DNA of 64,000 nucleotides, from NCBI GenBank assembly GCA_038503075.1, contig JBCAML010000017.1, positions 1,240,001-1,304,000 of the forward strand, in the 5' to 3' direction. The position numbers were made by a program, and so were the translations under genes. Position 1 is the first letter of the stretch. Each line of letters opens with the position of its first letter. This document shows positions 21,858 through 33,833 of this stretch, piece by piece. The notes below the pieces were generated by a model that was not told where the DNA came from, did not search any database, and saw nothing but the letters and a program-made list of their open reading frames with translations. Source of the DNA: Gyromitra esculenta. Its lineage: Eukaryota; Ascomycota; Pezizomycetes; Pezizales; Discinaceae.

Positions 21858-24800
21858 TTAACAGAAATAGGGAATCACAATACTCTCTAAACTCCACTTG
21901 CGCCCTAGTTTGTTCCAGCGAGCACCCACAAACGCTGCAATTATGACCACCGGCAACACACTCCCTAACTCCCCTAATCCTGCCCATTCCGGTGCGATCC
22001 TTACGACCACAAATCCACCTCCCGCCGCAAGGACCGCAAAGAAATTCCATAATACCGCCCACGCAAAGGAAGCCCATATACATCGTTTGACTCGTTTGCT
22101 AAGGTCAAGGAAGTTGACGATACTGATCAGTGATGTTGATAGAATAGCCACATCAGCCGCTGATATGGCCACCGAAGTAGAATCGGACATCGAAAGGCCA
22201 ACGTCAGCTTGCGTCAGTGCAACCGCATCGTTCGTGCCATCGCCGAGGAAGAGGACAGTTGAATGTCCAGGAGTCCTTTTTCCATCGCGGCTCTGTGATG
22301 GCGGTCGATCTTGGAGTTCTTTTATTTCTGAAGATTTTTGTTCTGGCGAGCAGCTAGATCTGCAGTTCTTTCCAGGAATCCCCAAAATCCCGGAGACTTT
22401 CTCAACGGCATGTTTGTGATCTCCAGAGAAAATATATGTTTCGATACCTCTTCTGTGGAGTTCTGCGATGACCTCTACAGCCTCAGGACGGATAGTATCC
22501 TCGAGTCCAAAGACGGCCTTAAGTTCCTGGTTTATTGACAAAGTAAAAACCGTCAATCCTCGTGCAATTACCTCCTTCACTAAGGGGTTTTCTTGATAGG
22601 AAGGCGCACACCAGGATGGTCTTCCACCCCTCACGAGCTGACCAGCGATCATAGCTTCTAATCCCTTTCCCACAACAGTCTCTATTATGACTTTAGGATA
22701 CTCTTCCGCGCTTCCGACACTCGCCGCTAAAGCCCTCGAAACCGGATGTTTCTCGCCTTGACACAATGCTTTGACTAATTTTTGAGTCTGTTGGTCAATT
22801 CCATCAACCCATTCACCTCCAGCAAGTGTTTTCCTGAACACCACTTCCAACCTTCCCGTGGTCAAAGTCCCTGTCTTGTCGAATACAATCTTGCTTGCCT
22901 TCCAACCTTTCTCAACAGCAGTCACATTCACAAACAAGAACCCACCCTTTCTCATAGCAACTCTGCTTGCAAAAACCATAACCATAGGTACAGCAAGACC
23001 AATAGCGCATGGGCAAGAAACGGCCAATGTGGCGACCGCATAAGAGATTGCACTGACCGCACTGTCGGTCCAGCGCTTGTGCCTGAGTAGTCCACCCACC
23101 AAAAACCAAATCATAAAGACGCCTGCGGATACGACGAGAACGATTGGCGTTAAGATGGCGGCAAATTTATCAGCAATTCTTTGGGTCTTGGGTTTCTCTC
23201 CACCAGCGGATCGAACCATACGTTTGATTATCGACACTGTATTTTCGTGCATTAATCTCGTAACTTGATATCTTAATCTTCCATTCACGATGCTGCTTCC
23301 TGCCATCACCAGTTTACCGGTTTGGATAACTGCAGGCTTCGCTTCTCCAGTCAACAGACTTTCGTCGACCTCGGCTTCCCCATCTACCACCACCCCGTCG
23401 GTAGTTATGGTATCCCCCTTTCCAACAACCAATATGTCGCCATATTGAAGCAGTTTCTGGTCGATTTCTCGTATGCTATCACCATCAACCAGTGATATTG
23501 TTGTAGATCCCTGCTTCTTACTCTGATCACCAACGATTACGACCCGCTTCAGCGCCCACAACCTAACCTCCCCCGTAATCCATCTTCCGGCGAGAATCAG
23601 GGTAACTAACAAACAACACGTTTCGAAAAAAGGTTCTCGGCCTATCTTTCCGAGCGTCTTATTGGCAAAATCGATTACAAAGATGGCAACCGAAAATCCC
23701 CAGGCTGCCATCGTAGCAACAAAGACCAGAACATCCATATCAATCCTACTACCACCAGCCCCACCGTATAATATTGTCCGGAATGCGCTCAGGTATATTC
23801 TATAAGCCATCCCCATTACAATTGTTGCAAGAGGCATCTGAATGAAGTATTTTAGAGCTCTATCGACTCGTGGCAATGACGCCCATGCAAGGATCACAAC
23901 AGGTACCGTTATTAATCCAGTGATCAGAGTTGTGATACCTAGATGTTTTAGGTGCTTCCTCTCCGCGTGAGATGCGACTGTCTCGTCATCTGGTGTGTCG
24001 ACTAATATGGCGTCGAACTTGTTGTTTCCGCGGTTAATGGTGCTTAACAGATCCCTGACCCCGATAACAATCGGGTCGTATCTGACCTCTAATATGTCTC
24101 TTCCCTTCTCAGGCTCGAGGAACTTCACACTCTGAATAGCCTCTAGTTTCCGTATTGAATCGTAATTCTCGTCGCCATTGATTCCAATTCGGATCTTATC
24201 TAGGCCAGCTTCCTCAAGACTTCCGCTACTCATGGTAACCACCCGAAACCCAGTTTTCTTCTTAAGCATCTCCACGATTTGAACCTCTCCTTTAACTTCC
24301 GGTAAAAAGTTCATTTCGGCTCTGTTATTAAGGAAGCTGACCTTGACACTATCGGGTAGAATGCCGTTCATCGACCTTAAGAGATGTGCAACTTTATCCG
24401 CACAGCCGGTACAAGTCATGCCCGTAATAGTTAGCGAGAGGAATCGTGGAGGTACGACAGCAGCTTGGCTTATATCGACTATGAACTCCTCATCGTCATC
24501 CTTCTCGTCAACAGACGCTGCACCAGAACAGCAGCCCGCTGAACAAGAATCAGAGATGGCTGTGATATGGCTCGTGCTACAGCATCCCCAACCAGTTACG
24601 TGACCTGGCTTGACTGTTCCTGGAAGGATCTCGTGGAATGTACTAGTGATCGCTCTCATAGATGTGCAATAACATTTTACTACCGATGTGCTGTGAAGGT
24701 TTGAGATTACTCTGCCACCGGATTCAGCACGAATAAGACAAGCGGAGCAAATTTCTGCTTTCGAAGATTGATGGTGATGGATATTACGGTTATGCTGATG

Positions 24801-25285
24801 TTTTTCGCCGTAGTGACGGTCAGGGTGACCATTGTGGTAAGCTTCATCTAAGTGGGAGGCAACCTTTGTATGGATATTACTAGAGTAACTTGACTCGGGT
24901 GCCTCAACGTGAGAATATTTATGGAGATAAGCTGCATATTTTCGGATACATTTTTCTTATTAACACAGCTGTTAGCTATCAAAGATGTTTCAGGAAGTGG
25001 TTCGGCTGAAGAGTTTATTGTACCATCACAACCGCACACACCCTCTTCGTCAGAGCAACAACGATGCTCTCTTCCTTCTGACGCTATCTGGGCGTCATAA
25101 ATATGTTCGATTTCACTGAGACTAGTAGCCGCAATTGTTGGATTTCCAGTGAAGCGGTCCATTTGCGGATCTAAATGCCATTCAGAGAGTGGCAGAGCTC
25201 GACATCGAGCAAGTGGACACGGATCTTGCTTGTTTTGAGCTGAGGGCGAGCAACTAAATGTGGAGCTGGATTCAGCGTCGGCCAT
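21858..25285 (-). CDS. Copper/heavy-metal transporting P1B-type ATPase, about 1111 aa
   Basis: This ATP-driven pump exports or compartmentalises Cu(I)-type cations across a membrane. Counted from the internal Met at 24659 it shows the heavy-metal-associated motif GMTCTGC (80-86), actuator TGEA (about 436), the intramembrane metal site SCPCAIGLAVP (about 550), the phosphorylation motif DKTGTLTTG (about 593), the KHPVS form of the HP motif, and GDGTNDAVAL (about 806). The 933-aa frame stays open upstream of that Met back to 24956, and a separate Met-initiated frame begins at 25285, so I join exon 25024-25285 to exon 21858-24931. The intron 24932-25023 has donor GTACAA, a GCTAAC branch-like site, acceptor ATGCAG and matching phase. 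The added N terminus is rich in His and Cys (CCSDEEGVCGCDG, GEKHQHNRNIHHH), plausibly metal binding. The exact first splice is the least certain part. Confidence 0.9.
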
Positions 25286-27706
25286 TGGCTTTGATGAAAG
25301 TCTCTAAAGTTGTAACAGCGATGTCAATGATCGGATGCTGAGGCTGGCGAAATAACGAGGGAAAATGAGGGGATGAAATAGCTGGGATGGCCTACGATAC
25401 GCGAACTTGAGGCTGCTAGATCAGAATAATTGATGTCGTAACACCAATGAAGTTATCCCGATGAAGCCGTGGCGTTACGGATAACGGGATAACTAATATG
25501 GATGAAGGAAGTTGGCAGAAATGTTCCCTTCGTCTGTATTCAGGTCCTCGCACTATACTGGATAGAGCGGCAAAACTGGTGGCCCCACGCTTAACTCCAG
25601 CGTGGCACTGGCTAAGCTTACTGTTGCACCCCTTTTACCTAACTAGTTTGCAAGAATATCTCTGTTATTAACAGTGCTCTTGGCGCACTAAAAGATCGCG
25701 AAATCCGGAGCAGATCATAGGATACGGAGCGCTTCGAACCTGTAGACACAACTATATTATGATGCAGGGTCAATTTCATAAGAAAACCTAACAATAGTGA
25801 GTATGACGGCAACTCTTCGTCTGAGGTCTAGAAGCCCTACAGAAGTAAAGACTACCCACTTGCTGTAAAACTCCTGGAATTGGCCGTAGATATCCAGGGC
25901 AGCAGCATTCTGTAGCTATTCGCCTCTTTCCTCTTTTTCTGGGGTGTATGATCTGGCGTCAGCTGCGTGTTCACGGCTTGAAGGGCTAGAGTAGTGTCGA
26001 ATCCTATCCTATAATGGCCCCCTGGATAGTCGCGTCTGATCACTTACCTCCACTCAATCGTGACCAAAACCGTGTTGCTGGATTTTCCCTTCTTTTGGAT
26101 GCTGTGGGATGATCAATCGTATGCAACCATTCGCAGATCCTATACAACGTATTAGCACGAGGGATATGACACTTGAGACACTTGAAGAGTAAATACTTGA
26201 GAAAGTGATCCTTGATCTCCTCCAGGAAGATGGGGTTGATGAGAAATATCTGTGTCTCCCATCTTCTAAGCTTCTTCCTTGTCCCCAACCACCCCAGCCA
26301 TTCCTCGCCAGGCTGTAACGACGGATCCTATGGAAGAAAGAAACTGAACTCGTCCCAACCTCTAGTTGTCTTGGCAGGCTTGCAGCGATGCAAACGATAA
26401 CCGACATGCCTCCCTCGATTGACTGCTGTCTCGTATGCATCGGGAATTGTGCTAATTCCGGGACAAAGATTCGCATCTCATCGGCACGTAAGACATGGCA
26501 GGCAGGGAGAGAAAACAGAACACACAACGTTTTCCCAGCGAGCATCCGGGTAGAATACCAAGTAGGCCACGGGCCTTAGGGAACTTGCACTGCACATGCT
26601 GCGCTTGTGGCTTCAAACGGATTGGCGCGGGCGGATAATCGATTTAGCGCAGTGAAACACGGTCATGGGATGTCTCAGATCCGTCTACACCACAGGTATG
26701 GTCACTGCCTCCGGCCGGTGGTTAAGCACAGAGATCGATCTACATATAGACATTACCTCCAACCCCAGCGAAAGCATCTCGTACATACGTATATCTATGG
26801 GGCTAGATTCTGCATTATCCCCGCAAAAATACGAAGTACAGTACGAGAAAATGAGGTAAATTTCTTACTGGATTCGAAAAAGGTGCGGAAGTAAACCTAA
26901 AGCAGAATGATATTTCTTAAAGAGTCGCTTCGCATAACCAGATAGGTCTCGCACTAACTCAGCATTTACTGCAATACTGTATCACTATCATACCAATTTC
27001 ACCCCCTTTTTCGTGTTATATTCTGAACAGATCCTCGTTCCAAAACAACACCCCAATCACGAGCACGGGAGCGGGCCCCCTCCCGAGGAAATATCTATCG
27101 GAAAGCGCTGGGCTCCGATCTTGGAAGGTGTCTATCGCACATGTCTATCTACATGCAAGTGAGCGGCAGAAATGAAAAAAGCTTCATTGGAAATAAAACT
27201 GGGATCCACTATATGCGCTTCATCAAGGTACTTAATGCCAAATCAGTACATGCATTTACAAAATTCTGTTGGGGCCCGCTGCGAAAAGCTTTCCGGCGCG
27301 TATCTGAGAGCAGCAGGTCCCCAAAACCATACATTATCACTCACAGCTGTTTGTTCATGATCCCTGTACCTTGCTGAGGAGTCACCAACTCCTTGCCGTT
27401 CAATTGATTGTTGATCGCTACAATCTTATCTTATCTCCCGTAAGCGCAGAGTTAACATCCACGTTATCCGGGCTTTAGCAGTCAATGGCTACTACAACTT
27501 ACTACTTTTGATAAAGGATCAATTTAGAGTTTCGCTATGTAAGATTATCGAATTCTAGTATTTATTTAATATATTCGGTATCGCTTAGCTGGCTTTGAGC
27601 CCCGACAGGAAACAGCTGTCACACAGAACAATGGCCAAAGAAATGCACCTGATGAGAGATAAACGGTCGACCACCATGCACCAGCCAGCAAAATATATCT
27701 CAGACA
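25286..27706. other. Intergenic region, no secure gene
   Basis: The first 250 bases are the likely promoter side of the ATPase gene. At 26040-26560 the minus strand has overlapping open frames (82 and 163 codons, one containing the stretch FLINPIFLEEIKDHFLKYLL) in GC-normal sequence. They may be a decayed gene, but I recognise no family and cannot define exons. The rest is stop-dense. Confidence 0.4.
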
Positions 27707-27778
27707 CGACCAGCAAGGGACTCGAACCCTCAACCTCGATCTTAGGAGGACCACGCGCTACCATTGCGCCAACCGGCC
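27707..27778 (-). tRNA. tRNA-Arg(CCT)
   Basis: On the minus strand the acceptor GGCCGGT pairs with GCTGGTC. The D arm is TGGCGCAATGGTAGCGCG. The anticodon stem TGGTC/GATCG encloses CTCCTAA, giving anticodon CCT. The T arm is GAGGGTTCGAGTCCCTT. It has no intron, and all arms are standard for a 72-nt tRNA. Confidence 0.9.
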
Positions 27779-28822
27779 AAGCGATGATGACAAATCTCAT
27801 TTTGAGCACCAGTAATAGAGTTAAATAGATGCCAGGCTCTCAGATTTCGTTTCTCTTTTCTACCCCGACGCCATTTCACTCCTCGGTAGCCTTAACTTGC
27901 TTCTAGTAGTAAGAAAACGTATTGCGTGTAATAGGGACATAGAGTTGAGTGACAACTTATAGTACCTGGAAGAGCTTAGAACTCTCGAGTGGCACAAAGA
28001 CGGTTAAAATGCCATTATTATTACTGTCTTAATACGGGAGGACTTAGGAAAATTATCTGGCAGGCATACGAAGTTCATATATAAGCTTAGATCGAAGCTA
28101 CACTGGTCGAAAAAAAAAATTCTGACTCGCTGCTTCTCATTTATTTTTTTGTTAAATAATTGTTTCTTTGTTTTGGGTGGGTACAAGAATGTCACATGCA
28201 GCAGGAGTTATAGCGTGAACAAAACCTTGACTTGCTGCTTCTCAATATTAGAGGTTGTAAATACCATGAACGATCAAATCCGCCAACAAAAGTCAAGCGT
28301 CCACCCGCCTATATTTACAAGTTTTGCGAAATTATAAGCGTTCGAGTGATAGAGTATGACTCAACAGTGGTATTGCATACTACATGTACCTACCTTCTGT
28401 TTCGATTAAATGCCAAGATACTTAAATATACTTACAAGTTTATGGTGCGCATACCAATCAAATTTACATATCTACAGCATATAATTTATGATGTAACGGT
28501 AATACGCCAACTTTTTGTAGGTAGAATAGGACCAACTCCGGAATATAGGTGGGATTGAATCTAGATGGCTTACTATTCCTACGCCTTGCAGTGGCCCAGG
28601 AAACTTTGCTTCGCCATTTTCACCGCATTTGACGTATTCGGATGGTCGTGGGGATAGTATAGGTGAGTATTCGGGGTGTCTGGAAGTTGGTGCGGTGTGC
28701 ATCCTGAGAGTTCCTTAGGACTGTGGGGCGGCTCGCTCGGCGCGAGCGTCATCTAAGAAAGGAGGCTATGTGAGCTTCTCCCTAGTCTAGAAAACTGAAT
28801 GAGGGTAAGAAAAAAAAATCTA
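27779..28822. other. Intergenic region between two tRNA genes
   Basis: AT-rich. A segment ending GACTCGCTGCTTCTCA near 28122 recurs as GACTTGCTGCTTCTCA near 28229, a small direct repeat with transition differences. No gene is seen. Confidence 0.45.
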
Positions 28823-28903
28823 GGCCCTAATCCGGGATTGAACCGGAGACCTCCTGCAATTTAGTTGCCCAAAGCAGGAATCATACCACTAGACCATCAG
28901 GGC
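28823..28903 (-). tRNA. tRNA-Pro(TGG) with intron, second copy
   Basis: This is an exact reverse-complement duplicate of 3365-3445 over all 81 nt, intron included. The 5' flanks of the two copies are unrelated. A T-run follows the 3' end on the minus strand (plus-strand A-run at 28810-28818), consistent with Pol III termination. Confidence 0.92.
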
Positions 28904-30980
28904 TCCCTTGCTTTTGACCAAAAGGGCTACTTGAATCTATCAAGATTGATACTATCCCGTGTATTGACCTTTGATATCTGGTGCTGTCATAGTTTGTCCA
29001 GACGCTAGTCACTCTAAATTTCATTAGTAATCGGGTGTCTTTTTTTTTAGCGAAAGGTCAAAGCGAAACGCTAGTAAGAACCAAGCAGTCACGAGTAAGA
29101 ACTATGTTAAAACGGCTATATATAATTCAATACCAAGGATTATCTTTTCGCATTTAGTTAGTGAAAACAACCATTATTCTTGTGCCGATTTTAGAAGATT
29201 TATTTAGCAGTGTTGAACAAGTCGTAGGAGCTATGCGCTTGGTGGATCAACAAATCGTGTTCACGGTCTTATCGCAATTACATTGTGGACCGTGGTATCT
29301 CCTCTCGTTTTTCTAGAGAATGGGATATCGTTTCTAGTTGGCTCGACGTAACTGGGTTTATAGAATTTAAATCGTTTGATTTCTATGCTTGGACATACAA
29401 GAACTACGTATGTAACAAGTTTGAGTTTATAGGGTAAGATTTCGGCTGTAACTTGAAGGGCATCTCCATCTTTAACTCCTAAACCTCGTTTTTTCAGCTC
29501 CTGTTTTTATCACTAAATTACACTCAGAAACCACTGCTTGTTCAAGCGAAATCCTGCTCACGGTGCCTCGGGTCAGCCCACATGTTCGGCCATAGACGGA
29601 TGAAACGCCGCGTGTCACTTTGCAGAAAGGAGAAGATCGTAAATATCAATAGATAGATTGAATCATCCGACTCAGATTGCTATACGTTAAATATAATGGT
29701 GTTATCAAGGACCGTCTTCTGTTGAGAAATATCTACTAGTCTGTCAGGAATTTGTAATGCGTGATAACACAATAACAACATGTACACGCTACTAATTCTT
29801 GGCATACGCTCCCCTGAAATTATCGCCACTCAGCATTTCAGCCCCATTAAAAACCTCCGAGTTCTAAGTGCTCATTTGACGAAAGTTTTTAGTTTATGGA
29901 AAGCCTCGGGAGTGTAGTGTTCATTGCTAGGGAGTGACGAATCTACGGGCTGTCTTTTACATTCCGTCTTCATAATTGCCAAGCACGGCTGTGGGGTTCG
30001 AATTCCTAACATTCAATTTTTTCATGATCGATATCTTTTGACTATGGTACGGTTTAGTTGTCTCGAATGCTCTCACTAATTTCTAGCCCGGATGGCTTAC
30101 TCGAGTGGTTACCTTTCCTCGATGACCTCGTTTGCACTTGGTATAAACTATCTACCTAGAGTACTTCAACAACAGAGCTAACTCGCATTTTTGGTCTTAC
30201 TTTGAATTTTCTACGTCACGACCCGGTTTTTTTCTCCGGTAATTGTATTTCTGGGACTTTAGTATCCAGGCGGATGCTAGTTTTACCTTGCTAATTGTCG
30301 GGGTAAAATAGAGCCGAAGCTGTAGAAACAACACCCGAGACCTGAAGGGTAGAATCCCTTCTCTATTAAAGCCAAACATGAACCTGACCACCGGCGTGCC
30401 CAAGACTGTACTGGTGAGTTTGTGTTAGTAGCAAAGGAGCGCTCAGTTACACCAATCTGACTAACCGTAATAGTATAACTTAGTTCACCATCGGTAATTG
30501 AGACACTTAAACTGTTTTTCTAATGAAACAAGGCGTTCCGCAGAAAAACTATTATCGAGTTTTTAGGCAAATAATAATCAAGGTCCGACTTTTAGATCCC
30601 CAGCTTCAAACACTCCGAATTCCTGGGACTAGTAATAAAGTATTTCGGGAGATTGTTAGCTTGTGATGTTGGCTAATAGCTTTCCGGGGGGAATTTATAT
30701 GAACCGCGTCATCGGCGACCTGTCTTGAATACGCGTACGTGGGTGTGTATGTCCCGCGCGCGTAGTTGATGTCCAAGCACTAAAATCAACAAGCAGCCAG
30801 TCGCTTGAGGTACAAGACGAATAGGTCCGTGCGATATACCACATTGACTAGCAATAGCCAACCATACGCTAGTACGTTGAATTAAGCTTGAGGCTGCAGC
30901 TGGGTAAGACAGTGAACTCAGTGGGATTTTTGTTTTTCGGCAGACTCTTTTGCTTAAATACATGTAGGTTAAATAACACC

Positions 30981-30983
<3 letters not shown>

Positions 30984-31012
<29 letters not shown>
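30984..31012. repeat. CAACAG microsatellite
   Basis: About five tandem CAACAG units. The poly-Cys frame on the minus strand is a by-product and not a gene. Confidence 0.85.
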
Positions 31013-31013
<1 letters not shown>

Positions 31014-32504
31014 TGACGGAAACTCGAGTTTTGGAATCCACCACATTTCATTTTAACCTCTCTGCGCGTGGTTGTAGATTTTCAGCTGATGTGGTATGTA
31101 GGATCTCCATCACATGTTGGTCCTCAAAGTTGGGGCCGCTTGAGCTGAATTATAGGACGGATTCTATAGTGCAGTGTGGTGAAGTTAAGTATGCCACATG
31201 ACGTTACTTATAGTAGCTACCTCAACAGCCCAACTTCCAAAATTCTCTCCATCTGTTTGCCTGTCTCTCCTTGGACGCGTACGTCGTCATCGCCATCTTC
31301 AACAATTTCCTGGAAGCAATTCGTGGCTTTCTCGGTTAAGCCAAACCAGCAGGAGAGAAGGCCTCAGTGAACAACGCGAGCGGGGTTGGCCGTTCGGTCT
31401 ATATATATCGACAAGGCACCTGTGTGATAGAGGGAATACAGTTCAGAGAAAGTAACTTCTCTTTGCGCTCCATCCCATTCAGCTGTAGACAAAGGTCGCT
31501 TCCATCTGATATTTCGCCCTTCATCTTTTGTTGCTTTGCCGTTCATTCGACTATTAGCAGCAAAGAGCCGAGATGTCTCGGGCTATCCCACAAAACAGGC
31601 TACAATTTGGATTCTGGCCCGCGAAATGCTAACAATAAGAAACGATAGGGTAGCGAATTATGCGATCTTACAAACTGCTGGTCTGTAATGCCATCTCACG
31701 AGCAACATCTCGGACCCAACCAGAAGACTCTAACATAGATGTATACGAGTGGAGCACGCTTGGCATATATTCTTTTTTGTTGTTTTCAGCTGAAGCCTGA
31801 CAAGTTCAATACTGGAGTACAGAGTGCCGACCCGCACCATGGTGCGCTAATGGTACCGCGTCGATAAACCATAGCGTGTCCGGGTGATCTGCGTTTTGGA
31901 TCATGGTCTCAACTATCTACGTCACACAAAAATGGTGTGGCTTTCAGCTCTGCACGGGAGTTAATCCCTTTGCGCACAAGGCTAGACTACATGTAGGTAT
32001 TGCGAGTGCTGGTATACACACTAGCCCAGTATTTTGTAGATCTACCTTGATCGTGATCTGGTGGTCTTGCAAAAGGAATTAAAGGTACCTAACTATTCCA
32101 GTTCCAGTAATACAGGACTAGCGGGCTATGGTGTTGTCGTCCAGACAAGGTTCAGCTCCGCACGCACCTTGCCTCCTTCTGGCTATCCTGTTTCTTTGCT
32201 CGGCAAAACCACCCTCGGAAAAGGATTGGCGGGCTCGCTAACGACATCGCGGCCGGTTTTACCAGGTCCATTTAAAGCAGCATGAGATCCGAGGCATGGT
32301 TTTCTCGACCAGCTAGGTGTCGATCAAGACTTGGTATGCATTAACGGTATCCCGCAGCGAGGCGAGGGATACTGTAGCGCTCACGAAGAACCTGAACACA
32401 GCTTTTGCTAGTAGCGACTTTTGATTCGCTCTCACCTAGCACATGGACGGATTGATTGGTCAAATCGCACTTGCATGTTCGGGTTCTTCACGTCTGCCCG
32501 AGTA

Positions 32505-32676
32505 TTTGGTGAAATTCGTTCTGGAGCTAGTAGGTAAACCATACATATGACATGTTGACTTTCCGTGGTTTTCCGCCTAAACCCCCCCAACAGCATCATA
32601 GGCATAGATTATTAACAAGCTATATGCATGACTTGGTACAGTCTTACCTACTAGCGCCAGAACGAATTTCACCAAA
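32505..32676. mobile_element. MITE with about 33-bp inverted repeats and TA flanks
   Basis: The left end TTTGGTGAAATTCGTTCTGG continues AGCTAGTAGGTAA. The right end is its reverse complement with a single difference (A against C). TA flanks both ends (32503-32504 and 32677-32678). The interior is about 106 bp, non-coding. This fits a non-autonomous Tc1/mariner-type element. Confidence 0.75.
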
Positions 32677-33833
32677 TATTAGAGTACAGTACCAATTACA
32701 AAGTGTCATTTGGTGTATCCAACGAAGGAATTGCACTCGCACAAGACAAAAAAAGAAATTTTGTAGGATTGGCAGAATTGAACACCTGATGTCGACGCTC
32801 ATCTGGTGGCAGACAATAGTTATAATAGCTTTATTTGACCTTGTATACTTCTTTCTGCAATGTTGTTGTCTCCTCTGTAAGGGGATATGCAGCTGATCGC
32901 AGACTATAGCTACTGCAGTAGTGCCGTTTGCTCTTTTACTTTTTTAGTGTAACGGGTAGATAGGCCAGCGAAGGATCTTGTTCAAGCCACAGCTTTTGCT
33001 ATGTATGATATTCTTGTACTCAGAAACCAACAAAACTATGATTAAATGGGACAGAGACTTAGATTCCGTCATTAGCCAAATTTTCTTAGGTAACTCGTGT
33101 GTTACTGCAAACAAAGGTACGTAGTTGGGTGGTTTCTGCGCCCGTTTTTGAGCATGCTTGCCCGTGTGCTCAGGGATTGGGTCGCGAGGAACAGTTTCCC
33201 AGGCCCCAAAGCAATATTTCCCTCAAATGGGCGATTTACCGACGCCGTCAAGAGTAGAAATTAATTGGTATCGTGAACCTGCTTGAAGATTCTAGTTTCG
33301 CTCACAGTCGGAGTGATCTCAAGGCCTACGCGGAGCTTTCAATGTGGTTATTTACTTAATCAATTGCTTTATGTTAGAGGTCAGGTGGATTCTGAGGGAA
33401 GAAAGTCCCCGTGTTGCGGGAAGTATCTACTTGAGCTGATCCAAGACATCAACAGCGTTTGTGGTAACTGCACATCACCCGGGCATCGCTCTGGTACTCT
33501 CATGGCCGAGCCAATTCCTGGGTAGTTGGACACATCTCGAACACTGATATTCACTCGTACGTTGTTGTTGGTGGTGCCAGCATGGTTTTCTTTGTCTCTC
33601 ACAACCTCGGAGTACATCGTGCGCGATGGTCTGCAGCCTTTTGTTTCTGCATCCTCTTGCCTGCACACTACCTTCCCTCGCTATTGGAGAAGTCATGCGA
33701 TCTTACGACGGAGATAATGTCTAATCTTTGTGTGCGGTTAGTAGACAGCGTGGATATATAAGTGGTCAAGTGTGTCTTCGACGTATCCTCTTTCCCCAGC
33801 AGCGTCGACGGTGGCGGACTCACGGCCTACACC

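Larger units (their letters stand above)
28904..33833. other. Gene desert, about 4.9 kb
   Basis: AT-rich and stop-dense with no supportable coding region. tRNA-like fragments near 29991 (GGGGTTCGAATTCC) and 31835-31865 (GCGCTAATGGTACCGCGTC) are too degenerate to call. One MITE (32505-32676) and a CAACAG microsatellite are listed separately. A TATA-like ATATATAAG at about 33754-33762 is a plausible core promoter for the amine oxidase gene. Confidence 0.5.

Noticed and set aside
24932..24966. Alternative first intron of the copper ATPase with donor GTGTTA
   Set aside because: It would be only 35 nt, shorter than any other intron here. The 92-nt alternative with donor GTACAA and a branch-like GCTAAC fits better.
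26040..26560. Overlapping minus-strand frames of 82 and 163 codons as a real gene
   Set aside because: GC-normal and open, but no recognisable family and no consistent exon model. Kept only as a remark on the region.
30709..31051. Open frames with a poly-Cys or poly-Leu run
   Set aside because: They are products of the CAACAG microsatellite read on the opposite strand.
31835..31910. tRNA-like D arm (GCGCTAATGGTACCGCGTC)
   Set aside because: No T arm or closing acceptor stem. Degenerate or chance.
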